Shown here: positions 34,028 to 44,508 of the stretch, piece by piece | Position numbering within the stretch: position 1 is the stretch's first letter | How the letters are laid out: every line of letters starts with the position of its first letter | Assembly: GCA_002946415.1 (NCBI GenBank) | Contig: NJPS01000075.1 | Span: 288,100-352,099, forward strand | From: Rutstroemia sp. NJR-2017a BVV2 | Taxonomy: Eukaryota; Ascomycota; Leotiomycetes; Helotiales; Rutstroemiaceae | Direction of reading: 5' to 3' | Length of the DNA: 64,000 nt | Made by a program: the position numbers and the translations under genes | Notes under the pieces: model-generated | Seen by the model: only the letters and a program-made list of their open reading frames with translations | Database searches by the model: none | Told to the model about the DNA's origin: nothing

Positions 34028-35329
34028 ATGGCCTCCGAAAAGCCTCTTCCATTTGTTTACCAATTCGCAGCTGGTACGATTGAAACCCCTCATTTCCTCC
34101 CTCCCTTTCATCCGCACGCTCAATAGCTCACCAAATTTCTTCTTCACAGGTGCGATTGCGGGTGTCTCTGAAGTCAGTCTACTCTCCTCATACAGACGAA
34201 CATAAAAAGTCAATCTTCTATTACTGTAACTAAATCATGTATGCAATTGTGGCAGATTCTTGTTATGTAAGTGTTTCACATCCCCACGAAGCTTCTCTTC
34301 CTCAAGCTTTCTCTGCTGCGATCCACTGACTCATGTATATAGGTACCCATTAGACGTCGTGAAGACTCGAGTGTGAGTTATACTCAATGCGCCAGCCACG
34401 TTCATTGCGCAGACAGTGGCTAAAGATTCAATCTAGGCAATTACAAACGGGAAAGGAAGTAGGAGCAGATCGCTACAATGGCATGGTCGATTGTTTCCGG
34501 AAGATCATCAAGAATGAAGGGTAAAGCCTCTCAGACCTTTTACATATGGCCATATGGCCGAATCGCCGAACGTCTACTCGAAGATCAGTGAGCTGACATA
34601 CCTCCTCCCAGCTTCTCCCGTCTGTACCGCGGTATCGAAGCCCCAATCCTAATGGAAGCCCCCAAACGTGCCACCAAGTTCGCCGCCAATGAATCGTGGG
34701 GTAAATTCTACCGTGACATATTTGGCGTCGCCAAGATGAACCAATCCCTCAGTGTTTTGACTGGCGCAACCGCTGGTGCAACAGAATCCTTCGTCGTCGT
34801 CCCCTTCGAGCTCGTGAAAATTCGTCTCCAAGATCGCGCCTCCGCTGGGAAGTACACCGGAATGGTCGATTGTGTTACGAAGATCGTGAAAACCGAGGGC
34901 CCACTCGCTCTATACAATGGCTTGGAAAGTACCATGTGGAGACATATTTTGTGGAACGCGGGGTACTTTGGCTGTATATTCCAAGTCAAGGCCCTGTTAC
35001 CGAAGGCGGAGAACAAGAAGCAAGAAACCTTGGTGAATCTTGTTTCTGGAGCTACCGGTGGAACGGTTGGTACGATTCTGAATACGCCTATGGATGTAGT
35101 CAAGTCGCGTATTCAGAACAGTCCGAAAATAGCAGGTTCCATACCAAAGTATAACTGGGCATGGCCGGCTTTAGCGACGGTGATGAAGGAGGAAGGTTTC
35201 GGTGCGCTGTATAAGGGATTCTTACCCAAAGTATTGAGGTTAGGCCCTGGTGGTGGTATTCTACTGGTAGTGTTTACCGGGGTTACAGATTTCTTCCGAA
35301 AGATGCGCGAAGGAAAAGACCTAGTTTAG
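34028..35329 (+). CDS. odc1: Mitochondrial 2-oxodicarboxylate carrier
   Basis: Six exons: 34028-34073, 34150-34172, 34256-34266, 34343-34372, 34437-34520 and 34612-35329, 303 aa. Exon 3 is only 11 nt and is needed to rebuild the conserved AGVSEILVMYPLDVVKTRVQ. Three carrier repeats each show a P-x-[DE]-x-[VI]-[KR]-x-[KR] signature: YPLDVVKTRV, VPFELVKIRL and TPMDVVKSRI. Other family residues include RGIEAPILMEAPKRATKFA and LRLGPGGGILLVVF, typical of the 2-oxoadipate/2-oxoglutarate exchangers Odc1/Odc2. It would sit in the inner mitochondrial membrane and serve lysine and glutamate metabolism. The 5' end is densely split by introns and the 3' 70 per cent is one exon, a common pattern in fungal carriers. 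Confidence 0.93.
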
Positions 35330-35548
35330 AGACATTTCGAGCATATATACACATATCTACTAGAATGCAATATGATTTTATTTATGAGCCGGGATGTTCT
35401 AACATCTATTGGCTATCTGCAGAGCTGCAGTAGGATGATTATCCTTGTCACGCGACTTTAGCCCCAGCGAATAAATACATGCCAGGTCCAACGCGGGTCG
35501 AGATGTAGTAACTTGGCTTTCTCTCTCTGTGTTCATCTAGCTTGTGCA

Positions 35549-37861
35549 ATGTTTCACAAACTCAAATCGAAACTTGTTTCAAAGCAAGAGAACCAAAAGG
35601 TGGAGGGTGAACGGAGCTCGACAACAGTCCAGAGATCCTCTGTCGTCCAGAAACCGCAAAACAGTAAGGGGGCGCAGAGCTCAAAATCTTCACCGCGATC
35701 TCAGGCAGTTGCCCATGGATCCAAGTCAAATGAGCCGAGCCAAAGCTCAAACAACATCAAAGATCTTCCAACCGAGGACATCTCCCATCTACCACACCTC
35801 CAATACTCAGCCCTAGCCGACAACCAAATCCGAATCCTAACCATCATCCCCGGTCAGCACCCCACCCCCATCTCCATCTCCATCGAACACACCCCCCTCT
35901 CTCCAACCGCAGCCTACACCGCCCTATCCTACACCTGGGGTGACCCCACCGCCCCCCAGCACCCCATAACCGTTTACCCCACCAGTGACCCCTCCCTCCA
36001 ACACCCCCAACACCTGCCCATAACCCTCAGCTGTTTCCGCGCCCTCCACCGCCTCCGCCACCCCACCTCCCCGCGCCGCTTCTGGATCGACGCCATCTGT
36101 ATCAACCAATCCGATCTCTCCGAGCGCAGCTCCCAGGTGCAACAAATGGGCCTGGTGTACAAATACGCCGATGCAGTGCACATCTATCTTTCCGAAGAAG
36201 ACCTGCTCCCCTCCATCCGCACCGGCAGCGAAGCCGCTATCGCAGTCCTCCAAGGTCTGCAAGACCAATCCCGCAGCAATCTCGACCGCCTCTCGTCCGA
36301 GGACCGCGCCGCCTTCGTCACGCTTGTCTCCCGCACGTGGTTTTCCCGCGCCTGGATCATGCAGGAAGTATTCAATGCGCGGGATCACCAGGCGACGCGG
36401 ATCATATGCGGGGCTCACGAGCTGCCGTATGCGATTCTGCATCATTTGGCATGGGGGCGTCGGCTGCGCTCGGATCGGTTTGAAGATGATGTACCGGCGC
36501 AGTGGCCGGGGGTGTTTCGCGTGCTGGATCATGAGACGTATAGGAGTTCGGGGGAGGAGTTTGTGCACTTGCTTGTATTTACGCGGAGCTGCAAAGCTAC
36601 GGATGCGAGGGATAAAGTGTTTGCAATATTGCCGATGCTGGAGGATTGGGATCGCGGAGCGCTGCCGGTGGATTATAGGATGCGAGTTGAGGAGTTGTAT
36701 GAGCGGTTTGCGAGGGTGTTGGTGCGGAAGTATCCGGCGCTTTTGATGGCGGTGGATCATGGGGATGGGGAGGGGTTGTTGGTGAGGGAGAAGTGGCTTC
36801 AGGCGAAGAAATGGGGGAAGAAGAATGCGGATAACGAGTTCAGTTTACCGACTTGGATTCCGGATTGGAGACAGGAAGAAGACACCGTTCCAATCTGGCC
36901 TACGCCCCGTGGCGGATGGCAAGAAACCACGCTGGACTTCCGTGCTGGCGGGGAGTATACCCCCGAGTCTCCCCGCCCCGAGATCTTCCCCGACGTCCCC
37001 CTCACCCAACACAGCACTCCTCAATCCCCCCTCACGCTCCGTCTCCACGGCCTCATCATATCCCGCATCGCAATCCTAGACCCAGAAATCATACGCACCT
37101 CGCTCAAAGACCTCGCTGTACCGGGCGAGTATAGCAGTTTCCGCAAATCCTGGATCCGCATGCAGATGGCGGTGAAAATGAAGACGCACGAACCGATTTC
37201 CATGCAGCAGCTTGGCCTACTGGCGTCTGGTCTGTCGATTCCGCTCTCGGAGGCGATGGATGTGTTGAATCGGAAGGGTGATACTTTTGCGGACGCTGTT
37301 TCTGAATTGGAGTCGGGAAAAACAAAAGCAGACCAAGAAGAAGAAGATACACACCCCCTGCACAACTCTCTCACCACCGCTCTCCTCTGGCCGACTTGGG
37401 AGAAAATCAGAGAAACGTATAAGAACCACTATATCCGAGACATAGTAGGACTCGCGGACTCAGATCATAGCTACGCCTTGGACTCGGTTTTGGGTAGTTA
37501 TATGGATGATCCGTTTGGGGAAGAGATCGATCAGGAGCTCGGCTTCGATGTCGTGAATTTGGTGAATGGACGGAGGATATTCGTGGCGGAGGAAGAGGAT
37601 GGTGGGAGGATGGGGGTGGTGCCGAGGGCGGTGAGGGTGGGGGATGTGTTGGTGTTGGTGAGGGGGTTGCCGATTCCCGTTGTGTTGAGACCGTTGAGTG
37701 GGAAGGGAGGTGCGGGGAAGTATTTGTTTGTGGGTGGGTGTTATGTTAATGGGTTGATGCAGGGAGATGCTTTCGATAAGGTTAAGGCGAGGAGGGCGAA
37801 GAAGAGGGGGAGCACGGGATCGACTATTGACTATCAAGACGATATTTTCGATATTATCTAA
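35549..37861 (+). CDS. HET-domain (heterokaryon incompatibility) protein
   Basis: Single exon, 770 aa. The first about 80 residues are Ser/Gln/Lys-rich and probably disordered. The HET domain follows at about residues 120-280 with its three signatures: AYTALSYTWGDP, RRFWIDAICINQSDLSERS and FSRAWIMQEVFNARD. Beyond it are the usual less conserved helical region (CKATDARDKVFAILPML, a common HET motif) and a C-terminal domain with DVLVLVRGLPIPVVLRPL. HET proteins cause cell death when genetically different hyphae fuse; many paralogues have unknown triggers. No NACHT or WD repeats are attached. Base composition flips several times between C-rich and G-rich third positions (for example at about 36370, 36890 and 37230). 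The start is the ATG before FHKLKSKL. Confidence 0.94.
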   Translation: MFHKLKSKLVSKQENQKVEGERSSTTVQRSSVVQKPQNSKGAQSSKSSPRSQAVAHGSKSNEPSQSSNNIKDLPTEDISHLPHLQYSALADNQIRILTIIPGQHPTPISISIEHTPLSPTAAYTALSYTWGDPTAPQHPITVYPTSDPSLQHPQHLPITLSCFRALHRLRHPTSPRRFWIDAICINQSDLSERSSQVQQMGLVYKYADAVHIYLSEEDLLPSIRTGSEAAIAVLQGLQDQSRSNLDRLSSEDRAAFVTLVSRTWFSRAWIMQEVFNARDHQATRIICGAHELPYAILHHLAWGRRLRSDRFEDDVPAQWPGVFRVLDHETYRSSGEEFVHLLVFTRSCKATDARDKVFAILPMLEDWDRGALPVDYRMRVEELYERFARVLVRKYPALLMAVDHGDGEGLLVREKWLQAKKWGKKNADNEFSLPTWIPDWRQEEDTVPIWPTPRGGWQETTLDFRAGGEYTPESPRPEIFPDVPLTQHSTPQSPLTLRLHGLIISRIAILDPEIIRTSLKDLAVPGEYSSFRKSWIRMQMAVKMKTHEPISMQQLGLLASGLSIPLSEAMDVLNRKGDTFADAVSELESGKTKADQEEEDTHPLHNSLTTALLWPTWEKIRETYKNHYIRDIVGLADSDHSYALDSVLGSYMDDPFGEEIDQELGFDVVNLVNGRRIFVAEEEDGGRMGVVPRAVRVGDVLVLVRGLPIPVVLRPLSGKGGAGKYLFVGGCYVNGLMQGDAFDKVKARRAKKRGSTGSTIDYQDDIFDII

Positions 37862-38707
37862 GTTAATTGATTACTTCCAAATCTCTATTTGAAGTCTTTA
37901 GCAATAAACCTTATACCCACTTGTTTAACAACTAGAGCTTTTATCATCTTAGTCAATTCCAATTAACTTGTAGTTAGTATTATAAACAAGTCTAGCTGTC
38001 TCCCAAGTCATCTCTTCTTCCTGCCGGATCACTTCCACGTGACGACCGAAGACGACGACGTAACATTAGTATTGAGTCTAGCTAGCAACGGGATAAAGTA
38101 ATTCCATGTGGAGAGTAAGTCTTTCATATAGTTTTCCGTTATATTCCCCAGTATACTCGATTTCGGCTCGGGACAATCATGGTGAGAATCAGCGAGCGTA
38201 TCTTTATATTCATTGTATACTAGGACTATATCCGTAGCTCATTCTTTTCCCGAAAAGCGAAGCTACAACACTGTACCCCGCCAAGTTATAGATACATTGA
38301 CAATTAGTCCACCAAGGGTTGCACTGGTGGCTTGTTATTTTCACGCAGCTACACTAATTTAACCATCTTGATATGCTAGTCAAACACTCTTTGCTCACGA
38401 AACCCCTAACAGCTGTCAACCCAGCGTGAAGAGAGAGGTAGGTTATCATCGGAGGTTCTGTTTGGTTGCCCCCGCATCCCATCAATCCCGCCCTGTCATT
38501 TGATCATTGTATAGGCCCTGCATTCAAAAAACCCCGAAGATTCCTAGTTTGTGTAGTATCCTATGAGTATAGCTCGCACACTATTAACCCGCAGCTATAC
38601 CTTTTTGACCCCGACATGTTGATCCGATTTAAAATTAAAATTATACATAACGGACCATTCTGGATGATGGGTTTCCAGAAATAGCTTTAGCCACCTCGTC
38701 AGTAATC
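37862..38707. other. Intergenic region
   Basis: No gene or clear repeat recognised; short open frames only. Confidence 0.55.
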
Positions 38708-39457
38708 ATGAGAGCTTCCACTTTTATCTGCATTTTTTGGCTTGTGCCACTGCTCTAGCTGTGAGTGATCTTACAGAAGGTTCATCTAATTCACCTGCAG
38801 TGACTGTGAAACCTAAATTCAGGTTCTGGTAAAACATTCTTTGATTCTTCTTCTACAGGCTACTTCTAATTCCGACACATTTTTCTAGGCTTCCCGATGC
38901 GAGTATCGACCCAACAGGTTTCTTGGATGATATTTCTCAACTTACAAAGCGTGGAGCTGGTGGAACAGAGCTGTTGAATTATTTTGGTCTACCCACAGTT
39001 CGTTGATAATAATAAGTTGGAAGGATACAAGCTCATTCTTTTCTTAGTCTGTGACTCCTAGTAACTGGGATATATATGGATATGGTGCACCGGGCTATTC
39101 TAAAATTGTGAAGGTCGCCTTGGAAGCGCATCGGGATGCTGGTATCTTGTTTGATTATGCTCACAGTGCTAATGGATGTGTGCCAGCCAAAAAGGGCAAC
39201 CCAGGGTTGTCTTGGCAATTGGTAAGATCAAATGTCATTTCACATGTATGTATACAATTTGTTCAGGTATTGATCTTGTCTAGAATTACTACAGCACCAA
39301 CATTACTGGGAATTTCAGTGGTACCGTTCCCGACTGGGGTAAAGGGGAGTTTGTCGGTGCGGTCACGTTTGCGGTGACTGAGGATGGCACTCATGCAACT
39401 GATTTCTATCCCAGGCGATCTCATCGAAGGCTTTACCATTCCTAATATAATCTTTTA
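38708..39457 (+). pseudogene. GH106-like secreted glycoside hydrolase, 5' remnant
   Basis: Exon-like pieces at 38708-38828, 38889-38997, 39048-39221 and 39284-39457 join by good introns to the N-terminal part of a secreted GH106-like (rhamnosidase-type) protein: KPKFRFWLPDASIDPTGF, QLTKRGAGGTELLNYFG, PSNWDIYGYGAPGYSK, EAHRDAGILFDYAHSANG and GTVPDWGKGEFVGAVTFAV. Two frameshifts are seen: one in the signal peptide at a run of six T, and one near 39405 that separates VTEDGTHATD from PGDLIEGFTIPN. The rest of the enzyme (normally 900 aa or more) is absent. It ends about 100 bp from a Copia fragment on the other strand, so insertion or deletion linked to that element is plausible. The family call is from memory of conserved segments. 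Confidence 0.6.
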
Positions 39458-39558
39458 ATGTTGATCTCGAGGTGTGCTAGGTCACTTTTGCCAGAACGCA
39501 ATATTTGCATTCGAAAGTCCTAGGTGCGTACACTTCTCCTTCTTTAAGTTTGATTCCT

Positions 39559-41208
39559 TCAGAATCCTTCTGTTGCGCTGGGCAATTTGTCGACCACTTC
39601 TGGACCAGGATGCCCCAAAAGTTGGTGTATGAATGTCTTAGAGACGTGTTGCACTTTGGGTTCCGTCCTACTTAAAGCAAAGGATGAAAAGGTCTCATAG
39701 CGGCTTATAACCCAGTGGTTGCCGACTTGATTGAGCTTACAAAAGTGCTTATTATTCCTTCCTTCGAGTTGCCATGGATTCCTAGTATTCCAGTGGATGC
39801 CACCGTTGTTCATCAGCTGCAGCGACACTATATTGGTCATAAAACCTTGAACTAATGCGACATTGAGAAGCTCAATTTGAGCCATTCCTGAGTCTGTTTC
39901 GACGTCGATAAGGCATTTCCCGTAGGCTTCTACAGCATAGGACGTTTTTCCTGCTGTAACTTGAGCATTGTATGCAGCTTCAACCCATTTGAAGCGTTTG
40001 ACGTCGTTGCATATGTGCACGTCGCTGCCGCTGCCAAGAATCCAGCAGTTCTTTAATTTGTAGGTTCCAGGAGCTTCATGGCCATGAGCTGCGAATAATC
40101 CCAGGTTTCTCTTTTCGTCACTTTTAAAGCTCGCCGTCGTATCGGTGGTCACGTTTTTTGAGTCAGTCTTAACTTCATTTTGGATACGTTTCCATTCCTT
40201 TGTGTAATCCTTCTCGAGGAGTTTTTTAACTTCGGGATCTGCTTCTGCTTTCTCTACGATCCTTTTGTTTGAGAATTTGTTCGACTTCCAGTGCTCTGGT
40301 CTCTTTTCTGAGTTCAGCTGCCAGCAGTTGTTGATTCTATGCTTCCAACTGCATGGACAGCGGGGTGAATCTCGATTCTGACTGTTTGGAGCTTTTGAGC
40401 CATCTTCGCGCTGACTTTTAAACCCAGCGTTCGCTGAGTGGGAATCAGGAATATGGGTTGCCCGTTGATATCTGAGATGCTGACGGAAATCCTCGATTAG
40501 ATCCTCAATCTTGGTAAGATCCTTTTCATCCTTGATTTCCTTATTGAGCTGAAGCTCATAAGCAATTGCCCATGCTGGTGCGGCTCTTGAGACGGCAAGC
40601 AAGAAGTCGTACTGAGGTGAATCCCCACTGACCTCTGCCATGCTTAGGTCCTTGCATTCTTGGTAGGTTGTTTCCCATTCCACGATCCATTTCTCGATGT
40701 TCTGATTGTCTTGGAACTGCTTGAGACGTATATATTCCCGTGATAATTCTAGCTTTCTGATCCGATCTGTTGGTGCAAGCCGTAATTTAAGTGCCTTTAA
40801 CTGTTTCCATAATGTATCTTTCTCTTCGAGGTAAATGGAGATCTTCGAGGATACAGTGCTTTGAATCAATCGTTTGACTATGGTGATCTTTTCCAGCTGA
40901 TTCTGATAGTCAGCAAGCTGAGTTTCCTTGATAAACTGCCATTCGGTGTGCCATGCTAGTTGCTCAGCAGTTGACAAGGCGCTAAATGTTGTTGCACCTT
41001 CTTTGTACTTTGAGAATAACGGTGGCGATGGCTTGGGCAGTTCAACTGGTTGCTCCTTGAGATCTGGATTGATTAGATCCCATATGTTGTAGCCCAGCTT
41101 GGCTACTCTTTTAACGTTCTCAATCCAGAGCTTCCAATCTGCGCTTGAACTGAGGGTTTTCTCGACTGTAAGGGTCTCTCCCCCGGCCATTTTTGTAGCT
41201 TGGAACAT
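39559..41208 (-). mobile_element. Ty1/Copia gag-pol fragment, truncated before integrase
   Basis: An intact 549-codon frame (start ATG at 41208 or MAGGET just downstream) encodes a Copia Gag (about residues 1-260, with LWKQLKALKLRLAPTDR and EKWIVEWETTYQEC), a knuckle-like CPCSWKHRINNCWQL, an aspartic protease region and a GAG-pre-integrase segment ending HQLLGHPGPEVVDK. The protease reads WILGSGSDVHICND where the family has W-x-[LI]-D-S-G, so the catalytic Asp is Gly. Integrase core, reverse transcriptase and RNase H are missing. No flanking long terminal repeats were found. It is therefore a dead, truncated copy, though the remaining frame is unbroken. Confidence 0.85.
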
Positions 41209-41368
41209 GGTTGATTGTCCTTTCTTGAAGTGTGGATAGAAAACGGAGATAGAAGTGGTTGCGGAAGTGTTTAAGAACGAGGGCTCATAACTGCGAGATT
41301 TAGAGCTTAAAATGCATGGATTTGGATCTATCTGAAGAAGAATTAATTACAGAGAAAATCTGAGGTTT

Positions 41369-41529
41369 ATACTTGGACGCCAGGATAAATACTTGTAGTC
41401 CCTGTTCTAGCAACTATAATTTGTCAGCCAATCAGCTTGCAGAAATAACTTGTTTGTGTTATTTGATTGGCTAATAGTTAGATCGTGAAGCGACAGGGAC
41501 TGCAAGTATTTATCCTAGCGTCCAAGTAT
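41369..41529. mobile_element. Snapback MITE, copy A
   Basis: 161 bp with terminal inverted repeats of about 39 bp: ATACTTGGACGCCAGGATAA at the left matches the reverse complement of the right end with two mismatches, continuing through AGTCCCTGT. Inner arms (AGCCAATCA / TGATTGGCT) also pair, so almost the whole unit can fold into one hairpin. A diverged relative is at 55331-55474. No coding capacity, so it is non-autonomous; the partner transposase is unknown. Confidence 0.7.
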
Positions 41530-42608
41530 CCTCAAAACAGTGGCAAATAAGATCGACGTAAGTCGAATTGGGAGCCTCAGGCGGAGCAGGAGATCGGTCG
41601 GAATCGGACTACTTTCCGAATGCCCTCAATTTCCACAGATCTTCTTGGTCGACAATAAACCTCCTATTTCATCAACGACAGTGATTAAATTCTTCGACAG
41701 TGCTCTACTGTTCGTGAACCAAAAACCCTACTACAAATCATTGTCTTTGTATCTTCGCCAGCACATCGCTCCCCTCTTGTGAAAAATGAAGGTATTCGGA
41801 GATGCCCTCGGAACCCGAAGGCCGTCGGCCATAAGGACGGAATCCGAAGCATATATGGCTAAATGGCCATTCTAGTGCTTTCTTTGAGCATATAAACCCT
41901 CTTTTTCTTGTAAATTAGTTCCTCAGATAGTTCAATACACATGCATTCTCAGCTCTAAAATCTCACACCTCTGCCTCCAGCTGCTCGAAGCCATACTTTC
42001 TAGGAAGGTTTTCGATCACTGAATTTTATATATATATAATTCTACCATAAGTATAATTCGCTTACGTTCATCGATCGTGGATTCTTAACTTGAGAAGTCA
42101 CAAGTATATCAAGAAGCACGTGGTTATTTACTAATCTCAAAATTTGCTGTCACGAAGTCGTTCGGCAGGTATAATTCGGATTGGCAGCGAAAATGCAAGA
42201 GCAGTAATACTCATCAGCTGCAGTAACAGGATAAGACTCACTCATTACAATAACGACGAGCGCCCAACTTGAGAAACCATAGAGATTTTGTTCCATCCTC
42301 AGACATCCCTGCGTAGGTTACCAGAGAATGTGAACTGATTGATGGGATGGCTCTGATCCGGACTAAGATGCCCATTTTATACATAAGAAACTAGTGTAAC
42401 TCAATGTGTACCTTCCTAATAAGGCATTCGTATCGACGGAGGTGAATTGGAAATTAGAAACCGCATTGATACCACTGGCACAAGTTTATTCTGCATCTTC
42501 AACTTCAAATTGTACTAACTCCTAATATTAAAGTGCACAACCAAAGAGCATCCATCTCCCCTATAATTCCTTCTTTCGGAACGAAACAGAGACATTGTAC
42601 GGTATCGT
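41530..42608. other. Intergenic region
   Basis: No convincing gene. A short self-complementary stretch GCCGTCGGCCATAAGG lies near 41821, and a TA-run is at about 42028-42040. Confidence 0.55.
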
Positions 42609-43715
42609 CTACGCTCGCCTACGACGCGCCGCCAAATTCGTCACACTTGGCAATTCCGATGTCAAAGTAGCACTTGCCCCACTCAAACCACCACTCACAG
42701 ACCCCGTACTCACAACCACAGTACTCATGCCACTACTTTGAGTTTTCGCCGCATCCAAAGCCGAAAGCTGAGCCAATACACTAGCCTTGCCTGCGACATA
42801 CCACTGCGGGTTTCCTTTCTCCGCGTCCAGCACTGCATCGCCGTAGCCCGTAGGAATGGGGATTTTGCTGATAGACACAGATGAGGAGAGAGTTGATGTG
42901 GCGGTGGTGGCGCTAATGGAACAGCCGGCTACTCGGGTCGTGATGGAGGATATCGTTGTGTATGAGATGGTTGATCCGAGGGTGTTGGTAGCGGGACGGA
43001 CGAGATAGGTTATATCTGTTACTGTGTTGCTTACGGAGCAGGATGCTGAAGAGGAAAGGCCGGATGAGGTGATAGAGCCTGAGGGGATCACTGAGCGTGA
43101 TACGGAGCTTGCAAGGCCGCTTGGTGTAATAGAGCCGGTCTTTGTAACGGAACTGGAAAGAGAGGATCGGGATGGAATGCTTGTCACTTTTCCACTTTGG
43201 ACTGAGGTAGCTGAGCCACTGCTAAATGCTGATGTCGTACGAACGCTAGAGACTCCTGCTGAAGTAGACGAGGATGAAGTGGAGCTAGAAAGAGAGGAAC
43301 TAGATTTTGAGCTAGAGGTCGAGGAACTTGAGAGGGATGTTGATGTTGAGCTAGACGTGAGGCCTTGAGAAGTCGAGGTTTTCGACGAGGTAGTACTAGT
43401 AGTGAGCTGAGCTGTGGTCGTCGGTTGGACTGTGGTCGGCTGGACTATGGTCGTCGCTTGAACCGAAGTTGTCTTTTGAGTCGCAACTACAGGAGTGGTA
43501 GCTTTTGCAGTGGTCTTTTTCAGAGCCCTTGCAAAGAACTTGAAGAGTTCTAGATTCTCGAGAATACCATCGGTGGATGGTGCAGGAGTCTCAAGAACGA
43601 GTGCACTTGTAACAGTGGCTGGATTGATGTCATCGTCTTGTTGCGGATTGGCAATTGCTTGGACAGAAGAGAGGAGTAGGATGGGAAGAATGAATGAATG
43701 TGAAGAGAAACGCAT
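42609..43715 (-). CDS. Secreted Ser/Thr-rich mucin-like protein
   Basis: Single exon, 368 aa. A signal peptide is clear (MRFSSHSFILPILLLSSVQA). Residues about 65-215 are almost entirely Ser and Thr with Val/Gln, including runs such as SSSSTSSSKSSSSLSSSTSS, which would be heavily O-mannosylated. The C-terminal third is less biased, with a globular-looking SNTVTDITYLVRPATN and PTGYGDAVLDAEKGNPQWY. It ends in a basic NLAARRRRA rather than a hydrophobic GPI-addition tail, so a GPI anchor is unlikely. A cell-wall or matrix role is likely from composition only. The next gene downstream on the other strand also encodes a secreted protein. Confidence 0.8.
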   Translation of the reverse strand: MRFSSHSFILPILLLSSVQAIANPQQDDDINPATVTSALVLETPAPSTDGILENLELFKFFARALKKTTAKATTPVVATQKTTSVQATTIVQPTTVQPTTTAQLTTSTTSSKTSTSQGLTSSSTSTSLSSSSTSSSKSSSSLSSSTSSSSTSAGVSSVRTTSAFSSGSATSVQSGKVTSIPSRSSLSSSVTKTGSITPSGLASSVSRSVIPSGSITSSGLSSSASCSVSNTVTDITYLVRPATNTLGSTISYTTISSITTRVAGCSISATTATSTLSSSVSISKIPIPTGYGDAVLDAEKGNPQWYVAGKASVLAQLSALDAAKTQSSGMSTVVVSTGSVSGGLSGASATLTSELPSVTNLAARRRRA

Positions 43716-44508
43716 TTTGAAAATTAACGAGTGAACGAATGAATGACTGAAAAGACTGTAAAGACCGTAAATAGAGAACGAATAAAGAGGCTGTTTGGAT
43801 AAAACCCATGACTTTCGAGAGATGTACAGTCTTATATCATTTCAATGTAAGTTCATCATGATCTCGGACATTCATTACAACCACAGCTAGAGGGGTAAAG
43901 GATCAGGATTAATTCTATTTCCATCTCGTTTCATAGATAAGATAGAAGAACAGGCAAGAATTAAAGTGAAGACGTGCGCAATCGCCTATGCTACAAGATA
44001 GAAAATAGAGCTTATGTCAGGCGTATTAAGATTAAGCAAAAGGTTACTTGGGTGATACAAGGCTGTGTACAATATATGGTGCTTACAACACTTCCTGATC
44101 AGGTGGGTAGATGGATAATTGGCACCTTAAAATCCTTCCATCATAAAAACACGAGGACCAGTCAGCCACCAACCCCACAATCTCATGCTGCAGGATGAAG
44201 TAGGATCAGATTATAATTTTAAGGAGTTCTTAGTAATTCTGTTTTTAGTTTTCGCCCGAGATTGTGCTGAGAGCATGAGAGGCGAGATATGCATATTGTA
44301 CTTACAGATGCTTTACCATCAATATGGAGAGTCTCTTAAATATACCACTTCCGCCCGTATATGATGGCAATTTTCACCATCATTACACTCATTTCCTTTC
44401 TTGCGTTCTTAGCATTAGTCGGTCTTTACCTTGGTTTGCGATCTTTTCGTTCCTTGACGTTCATTTCTTTAGGCCATATACATTCTTTCTCTCTCGAAAT
44501 ATATCAAA
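43716..44508. other. Divergent promoter region of two secreted-protein genes
   Basis: No gene seen; it separates the mucin-like gene (leftward) from the metalloprotease gene (rightward). Confidence 0.6.

Noticed and set aside
35924..36760. 278-codon minus-strand frame
   Set aside because: Antisense shadow of the HET gene caused by its C-rich and G-rich third positions.
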